From an uncultured Oxalobacteraceae bacterium (GTDB taxonomy: Bacteria; Pseudomonadota; Gammaproteobacteria; Burkholderiales; Burkholderiaceae): 64,000 nt of DNA. Below, piece by piece: positions 58,264 through 64,000 of this stretch. The stretch's first letter is position 1; each line of letters begins with the position of its first letter. The DNA lies in assembly GCA_946480015.1 (NCBI GenBank), contig CAMLIL010000001.1, forward strand, positions 53,035 to 117,034. Direction: 5' to 3'. The position numbers and the translations under genes are program-made. Below the pieces are notes generated by a model, which saw only the letters and a list, made by a program, of their open reading frames with translations, was not told the DNA's origin and ran no database searches.

Positions 58264-59493
58264 TCAGGCGGTGCCGTGACGGCGGCGGTAGCCGTCGAGG
58301 AAGCGGGCGATGCGTCCGCAGGCGTCGGTCAGGTCGTCCGAGTTGGGCAGGAACACCAGGCGGAAATGGTCCGGCGCGATCCAGTTGAAGCCCGTGCCCT
58401 GCACGATCAGCACCTTCTCTTCCGACAGCAGGTCATAGGCGAACTGCTGGTCGTCGGCGATCGGGTACATCTTGGGGTCAAGGCGCGGGAACATGTACAG
58501 CGCCGCCTTCGGCTTGACGCAGCTGACGCCGGGGATGTCGGTGAGCAGCTGGTGGGCCAGGTCGCGCTGGCGCAGCAGGCGGCCGCCCGGGCCGACCAGG
58601 TCCTTGATGCTCTGATAGCCGCCCAGCGCGGTCTGGATCGCGAACTGGCCGGGCGCGTTGGCGCACAGGCGCATCGAGGCGAGGATGTTCAGGCCGTCGA
58701 TGTAGTCCTTGGCGTGCTTCTTTTCGCCCGAGACCACCATCCAGCCGGCGCGGTAGCCGCACGAGCGGTAATTCTTCGACAGGCCATTGAGGGTGATGAA
58801 CAGGACGTCGTCGGCCAGCGCGGCCATCGATTCGTGCACTTCGCCGTCGTACAGCACCTTGTCGTAGATTTCGTCGGCCAGCACGATCAGCTGGTGCTGG
58901 CGCGCCAGCTCGATGATCTCCAGCAGGATCGCGCGCGGGTACAGCGCACCGGTCGGGTTGTTCGGGTTGATGACGACGATGGCGCGCGTGTTCGAGGTGA
59001 TTTTCTTGCGCATGTCGGCAATGTCGGGCAGCCAGCCGGATTGCTCATCGCACACATAATGCACCGGGTTGCCGCCGGACAGGCTCACGGCCGCGGTCCA
59101 CAGCGGGTAGTCGGGCGCCGGCACCAGCACTTCGTCGCCGGTGTTGAGCAGGCCGTTCATGGCCATGACGATCAGTTCGGACGCGCCATTGCCGAGATAC
59201 ACGTCCTCGATGGTCACGCCCGACACATTCTTGCTCTGGGTGTAGTGCACCACGGCCTTGCGCGGCGCGAACATGCCCTTGGAATCGGTGTAGCCGGCCG
59301 CGCCATGCATGTTCAGAATCATGTCCTGGACGATTTCGTCGGGCGGCGCGAAGCCGAACGGCGCCAGGTTGCCGATGTTGAGCTTGATGATCTTGTGACC
59401 GTCTTCCTCCATCTGACGGCATTTTTCCATGGCCGGCCCGCGGATCTCGTAGCAGACATCATCGAGCTTGTTAGATTTCAGAATCGGTCGCAA
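58264..59493 (-). CDS. alaA: PLP-dependent aminotransferase, AlaA type
   Basis: The 409-aa fold-type I aminotransferase has the PLP Lys240 in LNGLSKNYRSCGYRAGW, NPNNPTG (176-182) and GNGASELIVMAMNGL. It closely follows E. coli AlaA-type glutamate-pyruvate transaminases, so alanine synthesis is the likely role. The 38-bp gap to homoserine dehydrogenase suggests one transcript, an amino-acid operon. Confidence 0.93.
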   Translation of the reverse strand: MRPILKSNKLDDVCYEIRGPAMEKCRQMEEDGHKIIKLNIGNLAPFGFAPPDEIVQDMILNMHGAAGYTDSKGMFAPRKAVVHYTQSKNVSGVTIEDVYLGNGASELIVMAMNGLLNTGDEVLVPAPDYPLWTAAVSLSGGNPVHYVCDEQSGWLPDIADMRKKITSNTRAIVVINPNNPTGALYPRAILLEIIELARQHQLIVLADEIYDKVLYDGEVHESMAALADDVLFITLNGLSKNYRSCGYRAGWMVVSGEKKHAKDYIDGLNILASMRLCANAPGQFAIQTALGGYQSIKDLVGPGGRLLRQRDLAHQLLTDIPGVSCVKPKAALYMFPRLDPKMYPIADDQQFAYDLLSEEKVLIVQGTGFNWIAPDHFRLVFLPNSDDLTDACGRIARFLDGYRRRHGTA

Positions 59494-59679
59494 AGTAAAT
59501 TCCCGTTGATTAATGCATTGTTGCAGTGCGAAAAAGGATCATTCTGCCGAATTAGGCGAATTTAATCAACCGCCGGGCTTGTCAATGGGGAATTGCGGCA
59601 CCATCTACAAGGCCGACCAGCGTGGCCACGGGATGGACTTTGTGGCATGCTAGACCTCTTGACACGAACACGAACGACG

Positions 59680-60069
59680 ATGAAGCTTCATTCCAGCAGC
59701 ACTCAACAATACCAGACCGTGACGGGCTATGACGATAGCGGCGTGGAAATCAATGCCGAGCGCTTCAATTACAGTCTGCTGGTGATGCCCGAAACGCCGC
59801 CGCGCGCCTGGCCGGTGCCCAGCTTCGCCAGCCTCACGGCCGAGCACTTCGAGCAGATCGCCGCCGACCATCCCGACGTGGTCATCCTCGGCACCGGGGC
59901 GCGCCAGCGCTTCGTCCATCCGCGCCTGGTGGCCAGCCTGTCGGCGCTGCGCGTTGGGGTCGAGTGCATGGACAGCAAGGCGGCCTGCCGCACCTACAAT
60001 ATCCTGATGGGCGAAGGCCGCAAGGTAACCCTGGCGCTGATCATCGACGCGGCCGGCCAGGCTGGATAA
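59680..60069 (+). CDS. Mth938-domain protein
   Basis: The 129-aa protein (MKLHSSSTQQYQTVTGYDDSGVEINAERF...) has the Mth938 pattern: YSLLVMPETPPRAWPV, DVVILGTGARQRFVHPRL and GVECMDSKAACRTYNILMGEGRKVTLALI. The function is unknown; homologues form a beta/alpha single domain. ATG chosen because upstream sequence has no family similarity. It is followed by bcp 31 bp later. Confidence 0.85.
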   Translation: MKLHSSSTQQYQTVTGYDDSGVEINAERFNYSLLVMPETPPRAWPVPSFASLTAEHFEQIAADHPDVVILGTGARQRFVHPRLVASLSALRVGVECMDSKAACRTYNILMGEGRKVTLALIIDAAGQAG

Positions 60070-60100
60070 CGTATAAAACAATATTACTCAGGAGAGAACA

Positions 60101-60586
60101 GTGGCTGACAGCCCAAGCGCAGCAAATCCCGGCACCACCCGCTACGACGACTTTTCAGCGCCCATGACCGGCGACAAGCCGTTCCAGCTGTCCGGCCGTC
60201 CGGCCAAATACACGGTGCTGTATTTCTACCCCAAGGACAACACGCCGGGCTGCACCACCGAAAGCATCGCCTTTCGCGAGCTGTATCCGCAGTTCCAGGC
60301 CGCGCAGACGGAAATCTACGGCATCAGCCGCGATTCGCTGCGCTCGCACGAAGGCTTCAAAGGCAAGCTCGGACTGCCCTTCGAACTCATTTCCGACCCC
60401 GAGGAAGCGCTGTGCCAGCAGTTCGGCGTGATGAAAATGAAGAATATGTATGGGAAACAAGTTCGCGGCATCGAACGCAGCACGTTTGTAATTGACGCTC
60501 AAGGCCGATTGGTGAAAGAATGGAGAGGCGTGAAGGTTCCTGATCACGCCGAAGAAGTGCTGGAATTTGTCCAGCGCCAGCCGTAA
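60101..60586 (+). CDS. bcp: Bcp-type peroxiredoxin
   Basis: The 161-aa protein starts with GTG (GGAG 6 nt upstream). It has the Bcp fold with peroxidatic Cys51 in NTPGCTTES. The resolving Cys normally found five residues later in Escherichia-type Bcp is absent (TTESIAF), so it may work as 1-Cys or use another Cys (in ALCQQFG). It reduces peroxides with thioredoxin. Confidence 0.93.
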   Translation: MADSPSAANPGTTRYDDFSAPMTGDKPFQLSGRPAKYTVLYFYPKDNTPGCTTESIAFRELYPQFQAAQTEIYGISRDSLRSHEGFKGKLGLPFELISDPEEALCQQFGVMKMKNMYGKQVRGIERSTFVIDAQGRLVKEWRGVKVPDHAEEVLEFVQRQP

Positions 60587-60761
60587 ATAGGAAAGACTGC
60601 TTTGCCGATCAACCTGCTGCTTAACCGATTGCACCAGTCATTTTGAGTCACACGGTTTTTACCTTCGCATCATTCCAATCTGGCGGCCTGCCGACCCGGT
60701 CATCTTCCGTGCCTGGCCCGTGCCCCGCAATACCTAAAGCCTTCCACCGCACTGCGCCGCA

Positions 60762-60796
60762 AGCCGAGCTTGCCGGCGCTGCCGGGCTTTTTCTTC
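60762..60796 (+). terminator. Possible terminator after bcp
   Basis: GC-rich hairpin sequence GCCGG ... CCGGGCTTTTTC gives a short stem followed by a T-run. It is in the 233-bp gap between bcp and phoH. The stem is interrupted, so the call is weak. Confidence 0.4.
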
Positions 60797-60819
60797 GACC
60801 CTTTTAGATTGAGACTCTG

Positions 60820-62535
60820 ATGCCACTGCCAAAACTCCCTACCAAGCCAGCCACGCTGCTGCTGGCGGAAGATTATCCCAAGGCTGAGCCGGGCAAGCCG
60901 GTGATCAAAGCGGTCGCCGCAGCCAAACCAAAACTGGCGGCCGTGCCGGCGCCGGCGAAAAAGGCAAGCCGCGCCAAGGCGGCGCCTGCGCCCGCGCCTG
61001 TGCCCGCCGCCAAGCCGGTGCGCGCCAAAAAAACCGAAGCGCGCGCCGAAGCGCCCTCCACCACCAAACACAAGCAGGTCGATCCCGCACCGAAATCGAA
61101 CGCCTCGCGCCAGGCCGACCAAAGCGGCCAGCTCAAGATGTTCGTGCTCGACACCAACGTGCTGATGCACGACCCGACCTCGCTGTTCCGTTTCGAGGAA
61201 CACGATGTGTATCTGCCGATGATGACCCTGGAAGAACTGGACGACCACAAGAAGGGCATGTCGGAAGTGGCGCGCAACGCCCGCCAGGTCTCGCGCACGC
61301 TCGATGCGCTGGTCGGCAATATCGACGACGGCGGCATCGAGGCGGGCATTCCGCTGGCCAAGCTGGGCAACAAGGATGCCAAGGGCCGCCTGTTCTTCCA
61401 GACCCGCCTGCAAAACGGCCCTACCCTGCCGGAAGGCTTGCCGGTCGGCAAGGCCGACAACCAGATCCTGGGCGTAGTGCGCAACCTGGAAGCCGAATAC
61501 CCTGGCCGCGCCATCGTGCTGGTGTCGAAAGACATCAATATGCGCATCAAGGCCAAGGCGCTGGGCTTGCCTGCCGAGGATTATTTCAACGACCACGTGC
61601 TGGAAGACTCGGACCTGCTGTATTCGGGCATCGTGCAATTGCCGGACGATTTCTGGAACAAGCACGGCAAGGACATGGAATCCTGGCAGGAAAACAAGAA
61701 CGGCTACTCGTCGACGTTTTACCGCGTCACCGGACCGACCGTGCCGAGCCTGCTGGTGAACCAGTTCGTGTATCTGGAGCCGAAGAATGGCGAGGCCTCG
61801 TTCTATGGCCAGGTCAAGCAGATCAACGGCAAGACCGCCGTGCTGCAAACCCTGCGCGACTTTAGCCACAGCAAGAACAGCGTGTGGGGCGTGACTTCGC
61901 GTAACCGCGAACAGAACTTCGCGCTGAACCTGCTGATGAATCCGGAATGCGACTTCGTCACCCTGCTCGGCCAGGCCGGTACCGGCAAGACCCTGCTGGC
62001 CCTGGCGGCGGGCCTCGCGCAAGTGCTCGAGACCAAGCTGTACAACGAGATCATCGTCACCCGCGTCACGGTGCCGGTGGGCGAAGACATCGGCTTCCTG
62101 CCGGGTACCGAGGAAGAAAAGATGTCGCCCTGGATGGGCGCCTTCGACGACAACCTCGAAGTGCTCAACAAGTCCGACAGCGACGGCGGCGAATGGGGGC
62201 GCGCGGCAACGCAGGATCTGATCCGCTCGCGCATCAAGATCAAGTCGCTCAACTTCATGCGCGGCCGCACCTTCGTGAACAAGTTCCTGATCATCGACGA
62301 AGCGCAAAACCTGACGCCCAAGCAGATCAAGACCCTGGTCACGCGCGCCGGTCCCGGCACCAAGATCCTATGCCTTGGCAATATCGCCCAGATCGACACG
62401 CCATACCTGACCGAAGGTTCGAGCGGCCTGACCTATGTGGTCGACCGCTTCAAGGGCTGGTCGCACAGCGGCCACGTCACCCTGGCGCGCGGCGAACGCT
62501 CGCGCCTGGCGGACCACGCCAGCGAAGTACTGTAA
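60820..62535 (+). CDS. PhoH-type ATPase with N-terminal PIN domain
   Basis: The 571-aa protein has an Ala/Lys/Pro-rich disordered start (1-100), a PIN RNase domain (KMFVLDTNVLMHDPTSLFRFEEHDVYLPMMTLEELDDHK and SKDINMRIKAKALGLPAEDYFND), and a PhoH ATPase with Walker A GQAGTGKT (384-391) and Walker B KFLIIDEAQNLTPKQIKTL. It is a likely RNA helicase/nuclease (PhoH2-like), and the acidic PIN residues are present. Confidence 0.94.
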   Translation: MPLPKLPTKPATLLLAEDYPKAEPGKPVIKAVAAAKPKLAAVPAPAKKASRAKAAPAPAPVPAAKPVRAKKTEARAEAPSTTKHKQVDPAPKSNASRQADQSGQLKMFVLDTNVLMHDPTSLFRFEEHDVYLPMMTLEELDDHKKGMSEVARNARQVSRTLDALVGNIDDGGIEAGIPLAKLGNKDAKGRLFFQTRLQNGPTLPEGLPVGKADNQILGVVRNLEAEYPGRAIVLVSKDINMRIKAKALGLPAEDYFNDHVLEDSDLLYSGIVQLPDDFWNKHGKDMESWQENKNGYSSTFYRVTGPTVPSLLVNQFVYLEPKNGEASFYGQVKQINGKTAVLQTLRDFSHSKNSVWGVTSRNREQNFALNLLMNPECDFVTLLGQAGTGKTLLALAAGLAQVLETKLYNEIIVTRVTVPVGEDIGFLPGTEEEKMSPWMGAFDDNLEVLNKSDSDGGEWGRAATQDLIRSRIKIKSLNFMRGRTFVNKFLIIDEAQNLTPKQIKTLVTRAGPGTKILCLGNIAQIDTPYLTEGSSGLTYVVDRFKGWSHSGHVTLARGERSRLADHASEVL

Positions 62536-62547
62536 GCGACTGGACGC

Positions 62548-62588
62548 AAAAAAACCCGGTGCGCCGCAAGGCGCACCGGGTTTTTTTT
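62548..62588. terminator. Bidirectional rho-independent terminator
   Basis: CCCGGTGCGCC and GGCGCACCGGG (62,555-62,580) form a strong 11-bp hairpin with loop GCAA, flanked by A7 and T8 runs. It serves both phoH (+) and the FecR gene (-). Confidence 0.93.
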
Positions 62589-62619
62589 CGTCCACTCGCC
62601 CCCCGCAGGCTTGCCTACA

Positions 62620-63360
62620 TTACCGCACTTCGCAGTCGACCGCGTCAGTCTTGATCCCCGAGGCCGCGCTGCCGTTGACCGGAGTATTGATGGTAAACAC
62701 CGGCGGCGGAGAAAATTTCAGACCCGGATTGGGCGGCACGATCACCGGCGGCATCACCTGGCTCGGAGTGAAGCCGAACTGGCCGGCGCTGAAGTTCTGG
62801 GTCCCGGCGGGATTTTTCAGCACGATGAGCCCATCGAGCACATTCACGTGCAAGCCCGGCGCCAGATTCGGCGCTGGCTGGCCCGGCAACCCGGGCGTGA
62901 CGAACTGCGCCACGAACGTGGTGCCACGGATGCCGATGGTGGCGGCCGGCGTCTTCAGCTCGAACTTCTCGCGGTTGCGCTTGCCCAGCAGGCCGGTGAT
63001 CGAGCGCAAGCCGCCCTTGACCAGGCTGAAGCTGGCGCTGTCGCCTTCGGGCCGCGCGGCATCGTAGGCGAAAGCCTCGATCTTGAACGTGGTTCCCGGA
63101 CGCAGGGTGATTTCGCTGTGGTCGATGAAGCGGATCTGGGCGTAGGTATTCTTTTCCGCCACCAGGGTGTCGCCCTGCTCGACTTCGGACTTCACGGCCA
63201 GCACCTTGACGCTGCCGTCGGCCTTGCGCGCCATCAGCGGCCCGCTCAGGTTGACGATGCTTCCCGCCACTTGGGCGGCCCAGGCCAGGCTGGTGTGCAC
63301 ACCCACCAGCAGCGCCAGCGCAAACTTAATTGCAATACGTTTTTTTGACGAGTTTTTCAC
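62620..63360 (-). CDS. FecR-domain secreted protein
   Basis: The 246-aa protein starts with GTG 63,360 (GGAG 6 nt upstream) and has a signal peptide (IAIKFALALLVGVHTSLAWA). The FecR domain follows: GSIVNLSGPLMARKADGSVKVLAVKSEVEQGDTLVAEKNTYAQIRFIDHSEITLRPGTTFKIE and KFELKTPAATIGIRGTTF. It lacks the N-terminal anti-sigma region and is located downstream of, and overlapping, the repeat exoprotein. Such periplasmic FecR proteins probably assist its export or assembly. Confidence 0.88.
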   Translation of the reverse strand: MKNSSKKRIAIKFALALLVGVHTSLAWAAQVAGSIVNLSGPLMARKADGSVKVLAVKSEVEQGDTLVAEKNTYAQIRFIDHSEITLRPGTTFKIEAFAYDAARPEGDSASFSLVKGGLRSITGLLGKRNREKFELKTPAATIGIRGTTFVAQFVTPGLPGQPAPNLAPGLHVNVLDGLIVLKNPAGTQNFSAGQFGFTPSQVMPPVIVPPNPGLKFSPPPVFTINTPVNGSAASGIKTDAVDCEVR

Positions 63361-64000
63361 TCTTGGCTCCTTCTGTCTTGCTGTCGCCGGCAATGGCCGC
63401 GGGCGCCTCTTTTTTGACCGGTTCAGTACTGCCACCACCCGTCGCGGCGGATTTGGGTTCCACCGCGCGGGTGCTCGCCTGGTTGATGGCCACGACAACA
63501 TTGTTGACCGCCTTGTCAACCGGCGATTGCGGCTCGGCGCTGGTCGGCGGCACCACCACCACGCATCCGGCCGCAGTTGGATTGGCCACGCAGGCCGATA
63601 CCGGCGGCAACACGACGGTGCAGCCTTGCAGCGTCGGGGTCGCCACGCACTGCGCCAGGGTCGGCAATACCACCGAGCAGCCAGCCGTGGCAGGCGCGCC
63701 GATGCAGGCACTGAGGGTCGGCAGCACGACCGTGCAACCCGATGCGGCCGGATCGGCCACGCAGGCGGCCAGCGATGGCAGCACCGCCGAGCAGCCGGCG
63801 GTGGCCGGACTGGCGATGCAGCTGTTCAGGCTGGGCAGCACGACCGAACAGCCGGCCGCGCCCGGCGTCACCACGCAAGCCTGCAAGGTCGGCAGCACGG
63901 CGCTGCAACCGGCCAGGCTTGGGGCCGCGGTGCATTGCGACAGGCTTGGCAGCACCACCGAGCAGCCCGGCAAGGTCGGGATCGAGGTGCATTGCGACAG
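63326..64000 (-). CDS. C-terminal end of Cys-rich repeat exoprotein (5' end outside window)
   Basis: The frame is open to the window edge. It consists of tandem 19-residue (57-bp) repeats of the type GC(S/T)VVLP(T/S)LxxC...P, about nine copies, each with two Cys. The end is a Thr/Glu/Lys-rich tail (VNNVVVAINQASTRAVEPKS). This resembles C-terminal parts of large filamentous-haemagglutinin-like surface proteins in Oxalobacteraceae; the N-terminus is needed to confirm. It overlaps the FecR start by 35 bp. Confidence 0.75.
   Translation of the reverse strand: MSQCTSIPTLPGCSVVLPSLSQCTAAPSLAGCSAVLPTLQACVVTPGAAGCSVVLPSLNSCIASPATAGCSAVLPSLAACVADPAASGCTVVLPTLSACIGAPATAGCSVVLPTLAQCVATPTLQGCTVVLPPVSACVANPTAAGCVVVVPPTSAEPQSPVDKAVNNVVVAINQASTRAVEPKSAATGGGSTEPVKKEAPAAIAGDSKTEGAKSEKLVKKTYCN
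63480..64000 (-). repeat. Tandem 57-bp repeats
   Basis: About nine direct repeats of 57 bp encode the GCxVVLPxL units, continuing past the window edge. Repeat number may vary by slippage between strains. Confidence 0.8.

Noticed and set aside
1..64000. CRISPR array
   Set aside because: No regularly spaced direct repeats with unique spacers were seen; the only regular tandem repeat is the 57-bp coding repeat at the right edge.

Overview
The window joins two different kinds of DNA. Bases 1 to about 38,529 are a nearly complete Mu-like transposable prophage. It lies inverted, so almost all of its genes are on the minus strand, and it runs off the left edge inside its DNA-modification module. 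The remainder, about 38,530-64,000, is chromosome of a GC-rich betaproteobacterium. A Bug-type binding protein, a TctDE-type two-component system, a FecR gene beside a Cys-rich repeat exoprotein, a Mth938-type protein, a PhoH/PIN ATPase and a DUF2145 protein together suggest Oxalobacteraceae (Massilia/Telluria/Janthinobacterium-like). This placement rests on gene content only.

Prophage, read from its left end (right side of the window). Three transposase-type end sites lie at 38,365-38,512, followed by a c-like repressor (37,616-38,044, +), an operator region, Ner, a small early protein, transposase A and target-selection ATPase B. Next come small early genes, a DUF3164 protein, a GemA/gp16-like protein and a Mor-type activator. 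A probable amidase/immunity cargo pair (27,017-27,853) precedes the lysis genes (holin, lytic transglycosylase, Rz/Rz1). Then follow packaging and head genes (terminase, portal, F-like protein carrying a PBECR-like nuclease domain, G-like protein, protease/scaffold, decoration protein, capsid T), tail genes (gp36-gp48 order, with a programmed -1 frameshift in the tail chaperone), tail fibres, com, and a Dam-family adenine methylase where Mu has mom.

The most unusual feature is in the prophage early region. Two related RNA elements (minus strand, 29,265-29,365 and 30,068-30,166) match the type II hammerhead ribozyme layout: GAAA, stem III, GUC cleavage triplet, stem I, CUGAUGA core, open stem II. 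Each lies between a stop codon and the ribosome-binding site of a short ORF starting MG(I/E)YEAA. Stem III differs in sequence between the copies but stays paired. The second copy has a C at the core position where U4 is expected. A second odd signal is the motif CGTTAAA, scattered about 30 times (about 40 as GTTAAA) through the prophage on both strands and nearly absent from the flanking chromosome.

Chromosome. Beside the prophage are tRNA-Pro(GGG) with a terminator, then a KaiC-like double ATPase followed by a hybrid histidine kinase, and a second, membrane-bound hybrid kinase facing them. Next is an MFS/acyltransferase fusion. A five-gene uptake cluster (porin, Bug-type protein, ABC binding protein, fused permease, ATPase) is transcribed away from a TctD/TctE-like pair. 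An XRE-type regulator follows; its promoter region shares a 20-bp motif with that of the MFS/acyltransferase gene. The right end carries homoserine dehydrogenase, an AlaA-type aminotransferase, a Mth938-type protein, a Bcp peroxiredoxin, PhoH, a FecR-domain protein and the C-terminal end of a repeat-rich exoprotein.
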